From Hygrocybe punicea (lineage: Eukaryota; Basidiomycota; Agaricomycetes; Agaricales; Hygrophoraceae): 64,000 nucleotides of DNA. The stretch spans positions 2,535,590 to 2,599,589 of the forward strand of contig OY744471.1 in assembly GCA_963556145.1 (NCBI GenBank), read 5' to 3'. Position numbers and translations under genes: made by a program. Within the stretch, counting starts at the first letter, position 1. Each line of letters starts with the position of its first letter. The notes beneath the pieces are model-generated. The model was not told the origin of the DNA and ran no database searches. It saw only the letters and a list, made by a program, of their open reading frames with translations. Shown here one piece after another: positions 24,011-35,600 of the stretch.

Positions 24011-24632
24011 TACACCCTCACCCTTTGAGGACTTGATGCTATGACTTTGTCTGATGTCCCTTAAGACGTGTTATATTTGTGTAAAAAAAAATTTTATTTA
24101 TTAAATAGGGACATGCATATATACAACAAATGAGATGGTGTGTGTACTAGCCAGGTGTTGTCAATAGTGCATGGAAGGGGCGTCTTCGTGATGCTTAGAC
24201 AGCTAAGACCAAACCAGAAAACAAGTTGACACATCATACAATTATTAGTAAGATTTTCCCACGGTTCACCAAGATTGAAAAACTTTTTTTCTTGACTTCA
24301 ACTAAGTCCCAATGACTTTCAAATGCCTCATCCTACTGCTGCTTCTGTCACTCACATTTCTATCACATCTGAATAGCCCAAAGGTCCCATTTGTCTTCAG
24401 ATTCAACATATTTAAATTGCTAAATTGATTTTTGTTAGTGCTCATCCACCGAAGCTCACATCAATGGCAATCCCAGTATCAATATTTATGGAGTTAGCCA
24501 ATTGCTTCGGGAGGGTTTTGGTCAGTAAACCCAACTACCTCTATATCTACTGAATCTACTGAATCATCCGGTCCATCAGATTGGTTTAATATTACTTGTT
24601 GGGCATATTCAACCAGAATCTTCCTGCCCAAT
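24011..24632. other. No supported gene; upstream flank of Helitron 1
   Basis: AT-rich sequence without a recognisable coding segment. The 5' end of Helitron 1 should lie in or near it, but I could not fix a TC terminus. Confidence 0.4.
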
Positions 24633-24930
24633 TTGTTGGGTTTATTATTTACTCTGCCCAAACAGTTGGGTGTATTGTTTGCTCTGCCCAGACAGTTGGG
24701 TTTATTGTTTGCTCTGCCCAGACAGTTGGGTTTATTGTTTGCTCTGCCCAGACAGTTGGGTTTACTGTTTGCTCTGCCCAGACAGTTGGGTTTACTGTCC
24801 TCTCTGCCCAGACAGTTGGGTTTATTGTTTGCTCCACCTAGACAGTTGGGTGTATTGTCCTCTCTGCCCAGACAGTTGGGTATATTGTCTTCTCTGCCCA
24901 GACAGTTGGGTGTATTGTTTTCTCTGTCTG
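24633..24930 (+). repeat. Minisatellite, 30 bp unit, upstream of Helitron 1
   Basis: About ten copies of CAGTTGGGTTTATTGTTTGC plus CTCTGCCCAGA, exactly 30 bp apart (for example 24663 and 24693). As the period is a multiple of three, the transposase frame stays open through the array, but the first in-frame ATG (24972) lies after it. Confidence 0.88.
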
Positions 24931-27900
24931 GTCAATACAAGGCCATAATATGTTCATTGTTATACCAGTCAATGTATTCTACATCAAATATACTATTCTT
25001 GCAGTACAATAAATGTTTCTATGCCACCTTATGTGTTGGTATAGTTATCTTACCCTGGCATTTTGCTACTTTAATATTATGGCTGAGCCAAGCAGTGAAG
25101 TTATTTAATTCCCATAATATGGCTATATCATCTAGAAGTATTGATGAAAACAATTATATATCTAGAACATATGTAGGTGGTGGCAAAAAACCTGTTTTCA
25201 CCATGTCTGAGCTTGGATTAAAGTCATCTCCACTTGGTCAAGCCAAAGAAGGAAGCTATATATTTAAATCATACATATCTAAGCAGAACCTGGGCTCACA
25301 GGATGTTTTCAATGGTTCTCTGGTACTGTTAGACATTTCACTAGCAGTGTTAGTCAGCAAATTAACCATTGCAAATCTCAAATTAATTGCTACATATCAT
25401 TCTATCTATTTGACAGCAAACATGAAGCATGCAGATATTCAAACTAAAATTGTAAATCACAAGTGCATTGACTGTTCTTCTTATGTTTCAGTGTTTGAGT
25501 TTACAGATGAGCTAGAGATAGCAAGTCAAAAGAGTACAGCTAACATTCAAGCTATAAAACGATCACACAATAAAAACATTGACAAATATCACCAGCAGAA
25601 TATTTATGCTGTTCAGAAATACAATAACAAAAACATTGAGAAGCATCAGCAACAACATATTGCAGCTGTTCAAAGATATAACCTGAAACATCCTGAGAAG
25701 CATCAGCAACAAAATAATGCAGCTGTTCAAAGATATAAGTCAGAACATCCTAATAAATACCCGCAACAGAATCATGCAGCAGTTCAAAAATATTGCTTAG
25801 AACATCCAGAGAGACACCAGCAAAAAAACCTTGCAGCTGTGCAAAGAGCTTCATCTGAGGTTTCAGAGAAACATAAACTTTTTAATCAAAAAGCTGTTCA
25901 AACTTTTCGTGATAACAATTTTGACAAATGCAAGCAGCAAAATCAAATTGCAGCCCAGTCATACAGAGACAAAGTCGAATTTCCTCCTTTCCCTCCATCT
26001 CAATCTTTACAACACACTATTATATCAAATTTTTGTAGAGAAAGCAGCCCTAACAAATTTACAGAAGCAGGTTGTGCAGTTTGTGGACGATTAACAGCCA
26101 TTCAGGAATTAACAAGACTTTCTTCACTTGATTTGGATTTGAATTTGTTAACACAAGCTTCAGCTACTCAACAAGAACGATTTTCAGTTGACAATCCAGT
26201 GCAATACATTGATAAGCCTATTTTGATTGATAATTCAGATAACATATGCAAATCATGTCACAAGTCATTGAAAAATGGAAAACAACCTCTTCATGCACTT
26301 GCAAATGGTCTGTGGATTGGTGATGTGCCAGCAGCTTTACAAAATCTATCATATGCTGAACAGTTGATGATTGCAAGGGTTAGACACAATAGATGCATTG
26401 TCAGAGTCTCTTCAGGCATGCACAAGATGAGAGCCAATGTAATTACATTTGCAAATCCAGTTCCCAAACTATATGATATTTTGCCACCTCCAGTTGATGA
26501 ATTAGATGAAGTTCTGGCCTTTATTTACACTGGTCCATGCAAACCCACCATGTCTGACTTTGAAAGAACACCTCTGCTTGTTAGGAGAAACAAAGTAGCC
26601 AATGCTTTGAATTGGCTAAAGTTAAATCACTGTGATTACTTTGACTTGGAAATATCGCAAGAGAATTTAAATCAATATCCTGAAAATGATATACCAGTGG
26701 TTGTTGATTACCGCCAGTCATTCACCAACAAAAGTCCAGAATCAACTGCAGTCCATGATATGGAAACTGAAGAAGGAACAGAAACTGGCAAATGTCCATT
26801 TGTTGTTCATGGCTTGACTGGTGAGGAATATTCAACCAAGAGTGTCAAAGCATTAAAGGCTATTGCTTTGAAACATTTGAAGAGCAACCGCATGGTGCTT
26901 GCTATCGGACATGACAAAGATCCACAGTCAATCTATGGCAACCCACAGTTATTTCCACAAATGATGCCTTGGCTGTTTCCATATGGACTTGGTGGTATTG
27001 GAAATAATATAAAGCAAGGATCTCTGTCTGATATTGCACATAAAAGACATTTGTTGATGTATTATGACAAGCACTTTCAGAGAGACCCACACTTTCCATT
27101 GATTGCATTTAATCATGAACAAATCAAACAGGCAACTACTGGAGGCTACTTGTTGGCTGAGAAAGCAAAATTTGATCAGATATCCCAGAGAATAATGGAT
27201 CTTGATGTTGGTGTTCTTAATTACATCTCCAGAAAGATGGAAGATGGTGAACATGTTAAACCTGACACTGATGAAGAAAAGCTTTGTTTCCAGCTGATCA
27301 AAGACATTGACCATGTTGGAAGTCATGTACAAGGATCATTGACAAATAAGAAATATATGAGAAATGAAATCTGGGCACTGATGTCATTTTGTGGGGCCCC
27401 ATCTTGGTTTATCACCTTTTCACCTGCAGATATCATGCATCCACTATGTTTATATTTTGCTGACACCAAAGAGGAGTTTTCCCCAAACTTGCGAGACTAT
27501 GATGAGAGATACAGACTTATTGCCCAAAATCCCGTGGCTGGTGCAAGATTCTTTCATTTTATGGTCAAGTTGTTTATCAAACATGTGCTTGGAGCTGGAT
27601 CAAATCACTCTGGATATTATGGGGATACAAATGCATATTATGGTGCTGTTGAACAGCAAGGACGATTAACTCTTCATATGCATATGATGTTATGGCTCAA
27701 AGCATGCTTGTCACCACAAGAGATCAGAGATAGAATCATGGATCCTAACTCAGACTTCCAAACAAAATTTGTTGAATATCTTGAAAGTGTTCATATTGGT
27801 GAATTTATGACTGGCACAATGGATGAAGTAAGAGCCAATGTCAATGCTCAATCCATGAAAAAAGATTACAAAGATCCAACTCAAACCTTGCCTGAAATGC

Positions 27901-30740
27901 CACCTCCTTTGTGTAATGACAAACATGAAGACATGGATGATCAATCTGAATGCATTGAATGCAGGAATGTTGAGTCATGGTGGAACCGATTCAGAAACAC
28001 TGTAGATGATTTGATACTTCACTCCAATGTTCATAATTGTGGTAGATACCAGTCTAATGCTGAAAAAGTCAACAGAAAAGACAGACCCACCTGCATGAAC
28101 AAACATGGAAAATGCAAAGCTAGATTTCCAAGACCGTTGTTTGAATCCACTCAAGTTGACCCGAAGACCGGTGCACTGAATGTGAAAAAGGGTGAAGCAT
28201 GGATCAACACATTAACCCCACTTGTAACATTTCTATTATGCTGCAACTCTGATATCACAAGTCTTCTATCTGGCACAGCCATCAAGGCCATTGTGGCATA
28301 TATATCTGACTATATAACTAAACCAGGGCTGAAAACTTATAGCATATTTGATACTATCAGAAGTGTATTTGACAGAAATTCTGAGATGCTTGGTGGATCA
28401 ATGCAGAGAAAAGAAAAAGCTAGAAAATTAATAACACAAATTATCAATACATTAACAGCCAAACTGGAAATAGGTGGACCTATGTCAGCTCTATATTTGC
28501 TGGGCAATCCTGATCATTACACCAGCCACAAATTTATTCCTGTGTATTGGAAAAATTATGTTAGAGAAGTGTTGAATGCTTGGAAAACAGATGGTGATAC
28601 AGAAATGTCAAGTGAGCCAGACAGAGTAGTCCTCCGAAATCAGCAAGGCACTTTTGTTGGAACATCAATGGTGCATGATTACATTTACAGACCACAAATG
28701 TTTGAGGATGTCAATCTTTATGAATGGATTCAATGTGCCAAAAAAGTTAAAATCCAAACAAAAATAGTTCATGATGAAATTCACAGTGAAGATGAATTAC
28801 TTTTAGAGCCAGCATTACAAGATTCAGCTAATGCTTGTAGTTTCAAAGCATCAGCTACTACTCATTGTGAATATGATATTGATTCTGATGATCTCAACAT
28901 TGATAAGGATAACACATTATTTGACCATGACAATGATGATTATGCAGATGAAACAAACAGTATGCACTCTGAAAATATAAAACAAGTATTGTTTCGACAA
29001 GATCATCCACTTTATAAAACACATTGCATCGACTTCCATGAAGAATATCATTTGGTTCCAAATTTCATCGGCGGTTCACTTCCCAGACGTGACAGAGGAG
29101 ATAGAGAATATTATTGCACAACCATGTTAACCTTGTTCAAACCATGGAGATCTGGTCATGACTTGAAATTAGGGGACCAATCTTGGGATGAAGCATTTGA
29201 TGCTCATGAAATTACAAAAAGACAAATACAAATAATGGACCATTTTAATTTGAGATATGAATGCAATGATGCCAGAGATGACTTTTCAGCACAACTCAAG
29301 AACGGTGAAATGTTACCAGATGGCACATGCCCAAACTTTATGACTGGAGACATGATATCACATCTCGATGATGACTACAGTCAAAATGGTGAAGACATAG
29401 ATTATGCAGTGGATGATCAAGATGGTCAAGATGGAGAATATCATCTAAATAAATACACTGACCTTGGAAGTCATGGCAGATTGATCAAAGCACAAATGGA
29501 ATCTACAGACAATGTTGTTAGAAATGTTGGTTGGTTAGATGACTGTCCAGAAGGCAATGTAGCAGTGAACATTAATCCACTTGATGTGGGAGTGTATAAG
29601 TCAGCGTCTCAATGGAAATCTGCAGTTCAAGACAAAAGACAACAAATTCTTGAAGAACGTAACCAGAATATTCCTTCGAGGTCACATAAGCATGACAAAC
29701 AATATTCAGACCCCAATGAAAATAATGTGATGGTTGTTGACCAGTCATACTTTATGCACAATTTCAAAGCAGAGAATGCGCAAAGACAGCTTTTGATTGA
29801 CACTACTGTTCAACAATTCCACTTGAATACAGAACAAGATAGGGCATTCAGAATTATTGCAAACCATGCTTCATCATGTAGTGAACAACTAAAAATGCAT
29901 ATTGGGGGCATGGCTGGCACAGGAAAATCACAAGTGATCAAAGCTGTTGTTGATTTTTTTAAAGCTGCAAATGAGTCTTACAAATTTGTTATCCTTGGTC
30001 CAACTGGAACATCCGCTGCATTACAGAATGGTTCCACATATCATTACTTCTTGGGCATTAATCCGAACTCATCTGGTAAAAATGAAGCCACCAACATTGC
30101 TCAGCTCAAGGGCAGATTAGAAGGAGTTGACTACATATTCATTGATGAGGTTTCAATGATATCTTGTCATGACTTGTATAAAATCAGTGCCAAACTTGCT
30201 AAAGCAACAAACATTCATGACCTGCCATTTGGTGGGATAAACATGATATTTGCTGGAGACTTTGCACAATTGCCACCTGTTGGAGGATCAGCATTGTATA
30301 GCGGAACAGTTGGCACACAAGCACATTCTGGATTAACACCATATGCTCAGGAAACCGCTGTTGGCAAAGCGCTTTGGCATCAGGTAACCACTGTTATTCT
30401 CAGAGAAAACATGAGACAAAAGACTCAAACTCCCCAAGATGCAAAGTTCAGAACTGCATTGGTCAATATGCGATATGGAAAGTGTACTCCAAATGACATT
30501 ATATTTTTGAGAAGCCGAATTGCAGGAAAAAGACCTGATCAACCTAATGTTGCCTCAAAAAATTTCAGAAATGTGCCGCCAATCATCTGTGGCATTCACT
30601 CTCAAAAGGATCAGATCAATTTGCTTGGCTGTGAAAGATTTGCCAAAGACACAAACCAGAAATTAATCAACTGTTATTCCATTGACAGATGGGGAAAGGA
30701 AAAGGACTTGGGGAAGTGGGCCATCGCAAGCGTGGCATGA
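24633..30740 (+). pseudogene. Helitron 1 Rep/helicase transposase, C-terminally truncated
   Basis: The frame is open for about 2,035 codons; the first in-frame ATG is at 24972. Cys-pair motifs and six or so copies of a degenerate HPEKHQQQNxAAVQRY repeat precede CAVCGRL and ICKSCHKSL. The Rep nuclease has the HUH motif TLHMHMMLWL (about residue 1014) and the two-tyrosine motif AYISDYITKPG (about 1223). The PIF1-family helicase begins with Walker A GMAGTGKS (about 1759) and Walker B FIDEVSM, then GDFAQLPPVGG. Similarity to Helitron 2 ends after WGKEKD, so helicase motifs V-VI and the protease-like C-terminus are missing. Helitrons move by rolling circle using Rep and helicase together, so this copy should be inactive or depend on another. 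Protein identity with Helitron 2 is moderate, so they are separate families or old paralogues. Confidence 0.9.
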
Positions 30741-31256
30741 ACGAGTTCTTCTGGGTTCTATTCAATCATTTAATGTACATTATTTATTCTACATAAGCTG
30801 CACTAATTTGTTTGTGTAATGTATAACAAGAATAATCGTAGTATATATGAACATTGTTGGAATTTGGAATCATACATTCTATGTTATCCTGTTCTGTTAG
30901 TGACAATGTACTATTTGTCTGCAGTTGGGGCCTTTGATCAAGAGACTACCAATCTCTTGGACAATATTATTTACACTTGTTCCTGCCATACTTGTATATT
31001 ACTAGTTATACAACAGTTTATCCTGGCATTTACTACTACCACTGTTACCCTTACTTATCAGTGCTCGGGCAATAAGTAACAATAAGAACTTAAGTGTTTG
31101 ACATCATGTAATCGATTTATAACATTCCTATATTTAATGGCCCACTTTCCCACCCAGAAGATTTCCTCCAATTTTGATGTCCAATATGAATTTCAGCTGG
31201 TGAAAATTTTGAATGTCCCACTTTCCCACCCAATAGTCCTCAATGATATTAAATTA
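30741..31256. other. Spacer between two convergent Helitrons
   Basis: No gene was seen. It contains a 24 bp repeated motif, CCCACTTTCCCACCCA (31142 and 31225 areas), and an imperfect hairpin CAAGAGA...TCTCTTG near 30940-30960 that could belong to a Helitron 3' end, though no CTRR lies at the expected distance. Confidence 0.4.
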
Positions 31257-32672
31257 CTAGTTTCGTGCATAAACTGCTAGCACAAGAATTTTATTTTCAT
31301 ATCTTTTAAAATCATCATCCAACATCATACCAATGTGGCCATCTCGCTTACATGTTGCTCCCATTGTCATTCCATCATGATACCAAATTTTTCCATCTTC
31401 TGATATGAATCGAGATGTAAAGTGATATCCTCCAGCATATACAATACCTCTTAGATGCAAATTTATGGACTTTTCATTTACATTTACAGTTATTTGATGG
31501 CTGGTAATCATGTTTATGTTGGGATATTCTAATACTAGCAAATCAGGTGTTTTTGTATAGTATATGGTACGCATCATTGAAACATTACATTGTGGACATT
31601 TATTTCTAACATTATATGCAATGGTTTGCACCCAATCAGATGTTGAGCCAGAAACAGATGAATCAGCATGCAATACATAGGTAAGATTGTCATCTTTTTC
31701 TGGACCTTCATAATCACAGTGAGAACAAATGAGCTGTGAAGATGCAATACAATCTCGTGGTTTCAGCATTTCCATACATAGTGTAGCAACGCTGATGCCA
31801 GTAGCACCCATGGGAAATTGTTCTGGATTCTTGGCATGGAGTTTCATTCTCACTGCATTTCTTACATTTTCAAAGCTTAATTGTGATGCCATCATGTTAA
31901 ACCCATGTACAAGTGTTGACAGATAAATGTTTCCAATTGACTGAAATCTTGTTGTCCAACTTGCAGGATGTTCTGCCCATATATTGTACAAAATAACAAA
32001 GAGTGAATCATATGCACAACTCCAGTTGTTTTCATCCCAATGTATGCCACGAGGAGTAAGAATAGTGCAACTGCCTTCATGAGTTATTATTCTCTTTTTC
32101 CTACTCAAAAGTGGTGTCTCATCATGTTCATCATAAGTACGTTTCAAATTTTGCTTTACTGGTGAGCTTCCTTTTGCAGCCACAAAACCAAGACTGGCCT
32201 GTTGAAGTAAATTTTTCTTACCTTTTCCATCAGTAGATTTTCCAATGAGTTGCCATGAACTGTCAACAACCACAGGAAGCATAGGTAGTGGATCTCTGGC
32301 AGACCATCTTAATGCTGCATCTACTTTGGCAGGGACATAATCAGTGCCTTTCCATAATTGATATTGACGAATCAAGGTATTGCGGAGTTGCCCATTTAAG
32401 TGATCAGGTAGTTGTCCTTCATATCTAAGCCTTGTGATATCATCTAATATTTCTTGTTCTCTGAATTCTTGTCTGAGATAGCCACTGCAACCTCTTGTAA
32501 TAACATTAGGGTCAAAACCTTGGATAATGATGGTGCCTGCTGCACTTGCACTTCTAGACAGAGCTGTGTAATATGACATGTGAGAAAAACAGCTGTTTAA
32601 ATGTACAACATTGTAAGGATGGGTTTTTCCCTGAGATGCATGAGCTGTCATAGCAAAGTTGGGCAGCACCAA
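31257..32672 (-). CDS. Helitron 2 C-terminus: helicase motif VI plus ubiquitin-protease-like domain
   Basis: The start overlaps the end of the main frame by about 25 bp and opens with PNFAMTAHASQGKT and YTALSRSASAAGTIIIQGF, helicase motifs V and VI, so it continues the same protein after a single frame break near 32660. A linker with a KRTYDE...SRKKR basic patch follows. From about residue 210 a second domain has NNWSCAYDSLF (candidate nucleophile C219), two Cys pairs (LICSHC and NKCPQC), then GGYHFTSRF (H417) and IWYHDG. A Cys box, a zinc-ribbon insertion and a late GG-x-HFT...W-x-HDG box in this order resemble ubiquitin-specific proteases (peptidase C19). Catalysis is inferred, not shown. 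The stop is at 31257. Confidence 0.8.
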   Translation of the reverse strand: MVLPNFAMTAHASQGKTHPYNVVHLNSCFSHMSYYTALSRSASAAGTIIIQGFDPNVITRGCSGYLRQEFREQEILDDITRLRYEGQLPDHLNGQLRNTLIRQYQLWKGTDYVPAKVDAALRWSARDPLPMLPVVVDSSWQLIGKSTDGKGKKNLLQQASLGFVAAKGSSPVKQNLKRTYDEHDETPLLSRKKRIITHEGSCTILTPRGIHWDENNWSCAYDSLFVILYNIWAEHPASWTTRFQSIGNIYLSTLVHGFNMMASQLSFENVRNAVRMKLHAKNPEQFPMGATGISVATLCMEMLKPRDCIASSQLICSHCDYEGPEKDDNLTYVLHADSSVSGSTSDWVQTIAYNVRNKCPQCNVSMMRTIYYTKTPDLLVLEYPNINMITSHQITVNVNEKSINLHLRGIVYAGGYHFTSRFISEDGKIWYHDGMTMGATCKRDGHIGMMLDDDFKRYENKILVLAVYARN

Positions 32673-35600
32673 GACTTGTTTCTTTCAACAGATTCTTTTA
32701 GGTCACTTGGAAATAGACAGTGAATTGTTTTTGTGCTCTTCACAATAGGAACAACATTATCTGGTAGACCAGGTATTTGAACCAATTGAGGTGGATTATC
32801 CAATTTCACAAAGAGTGTGTCAAGAACACGTTTATCATGAGGGCCTTTGATTAATTGCCAGCCAACAACAATGCCTTCCTGGCCTTTGGTGATGCATAAT
32901 TCAGTTGCATCATTGTTTCGGATCATCACAGGCATGCCAAGACACAATGGGAGCTTTCCAGGAAAGTGTTCAGTTGCTCCATGGTTGAGTTTCCAAATCT
33001 CAAGTTGTTCATCAAAATTAATCTGATTTGATTTGTGAATTGTCTTTGATGCCACTTTGGATTTCCCCCATTTGGTTTTATTAGCTGGATCACTTTCTTT
33101 GCCCCATTTGTCCATAGAGTAGAAGTGGGTCAACTTTTGATTTGTATCCTCTGCAAAACGCTCATATCCAAGCTGATTGATTCTGTCTTTTTGAGAGTGC
33201 ACCCCACAGATGATAGCAACATTTCTGAAGTTTTTTGCAGCAACATTTGGCTGATCTGAGCATTTGCCAGCAATTCTCTTTCTCAGAAATCTGATGTCTT
33301 CAGGGGTGCATGCACCATATCGCATGTTCACTAAAGTTGTTCGCAATGATGCATCATCAGGTGTTTGTGTCTTTTGATGCATATTTTCTCTCAAAATGAC
33401 AACCGTTGTGATCTGATGCCAGAGTGCTTTGCCAATAGCTGCTTCTTGATAATGTGGCTTCAGGCCAGAATCTATTTGTGTTCCTACTGAACCACTATAT
33501 AAAGATGCACCTCCAACAGGTGGCAGTTGTGCAAAATCTCCTGCAAAAATAATATTAATGCCTCCAAATGGCACATCAAATACATTAAGAGCTTTGGCAA
33601 GCTGTGAGCTGATTTTGTATAATTCATGGCATGCCAACATAGATACTTCATCTATGAAAATATAATCAATTCCCTCTAGCCTTGCTCTCACTTGAGCAAT
33701 TGTTACACTTTGATTACTGGTATCATTATTCATGCGAATGCCTAGGAATGAGTGGTAAGTTGAGCCACCCAGTAATGCTGCAGATGTTCCAGTTGGACCC
33801 AGTATAACAAGACGATGTAATTCATGTCTATGTTCAAACAAATGCTTGAGTGCTTTGATTACTTGACTTTTGCCAGTTCCACCCATGCCACCTAGATACA
33901 TTTTTAGCTGATCTGAATTTAAAGTCGCAGTGTGATTAGCAACAATTCTAAATGCTCTTTGTTGTTCAGTATTTAATTTGAAAAAAGTAACTGTGCCATC
34001 TATCAATTCCTGAACAACTTGCATCTTTGCTTGGAAATCATGTTTTAAATATGATTGGTCAACAACTTTAACGTCATTTTCAGATGCATGAGTTTTTCTG
34101 GTGTGTTCAGCATTAGCGACACGTGCATTTCTATCAGCAATGATTTCTTGTCTTTTATCTTGAACAGCTGTTTTCCATTTACCACCAGGCTGTATGATTT
34201 CAGGCTTAAGTGGAGAAGTATCAATTGTATTGATGCCATCAGGACTGAAATCCAGCCAACCAGCATTTCTGACACTATCTTCAGTGGCATTCATTTGTGC
34301 ATTGATTAGTCTTTCTTTTGATCGAAGGGTCGAGTATTTATTTAATCCATAATCCTCATTATCAATTCCTTCATTATCACCAAAATCATCACCATGACCA
34401 TTCTCATTGATATCATCCATGTTATCCATTTCTTCTGATGTCATCCAAGAATGAAATATACCAGCTATAGCATCACCCTTTTTGAGCTGAGCTGAATAAT
34501 CATCTCGAGCATCATTGCATTCATATCTAATATTAAAATGATCCATTATTTGGCTTTGTCGTGATGTAAATTTATAGTCTGTGAATGCCTCATCCCACGA
34601 CTCATTGTTATTCTTAAGATCTTGGCCTGTTCTCCAGGGCTTGAATAAAGTAAGCATGGTGGCACAGTAATATTCTCTATCTCCTCGATCTCTTCTTGGA
34701 AGTGAACCACCTACAAAGTTAGGCACAACTTTTTTATATGATGAATGATATTCTATCCAGTGTGTTTCATGTAATGGATGAGCTGACAAAAAATATTTAT
34801 GAGCCTGTTTATTGTCTGTGCCATCAGAACCAATTGAATCTGAATTTGCATTAATATTGCAGGCATTATCACTGTCCTCTTTAGAAATGTCATTTCCATC
34901 TTCATCAGCAGTAATAGACCCACTTGAATCAGTGTTGCTATCATAACTACCACTGTAATCACTATTTTCATTGCAACTGTCAACTCTATTCTCATTATTT
35001 CCCAAATTGAGCTCATCATCATCAATATCACCTAGTGACCTGAGATTACATCCAGCTGTTGCTTCATATTGTTGATTTTTTGCATTTGAATCAATCAAGT
35101 CCAGTTCATCATCACTGTTTTGAGAATTATGATTTTTCTGTTTTGGAGTAGGTATTTTTACTCGTCTTGCCATTTGTATCCATTCATATAGGCATGTAAC
35201 ATTATAGGTATTTGGTCTATACATGTAATCATGGACTGCTGTAAAGCCAACATATTGATTTTGGTTTTTTTGCAAGAGAACCTTGTCTGTCTCACTGTTT
35301 TCAGCAGTATCCTGGTCAGATTTGAACACCTTCATTGTTTCTCTCACATAACTTTTCCAATATACTGTTACAAACTTGTGGCTTGTATAGTGATCTGGAT
35401 TACCTAGCAGATACAAAGATGCCATTGGACCACCTATTTCCATCTTTGATGTCAATGAATTGATTATCTGTGTTATCAAACGTCTAGCTTTGTCTTTTTG
35501 TTTCATGGATCCTCCCAGCATTTCAGAATTTTTAGTAAAAACACTCCGAATAGAGTCAAAGATAGTGTATGTTTTCAGACCAGGTTTTGTAACATAATCA

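Noticed and set aside
24633..24930. CRISPR-like array
   Set aside because: The 30 bp units are head-to-tail with no unique spacers, and the context is a eukaryotic Helitron. The 13510-13835 array is rejected for the same reason.
30935..31005. Helitron 1 3' terminus (hairpin CAAGAGA...TCTCTTG and a later CTAG)
   Set aside because: The CTAG lies about 45 bp after the hairpin, too far for the usual 10-12 bp spacing.
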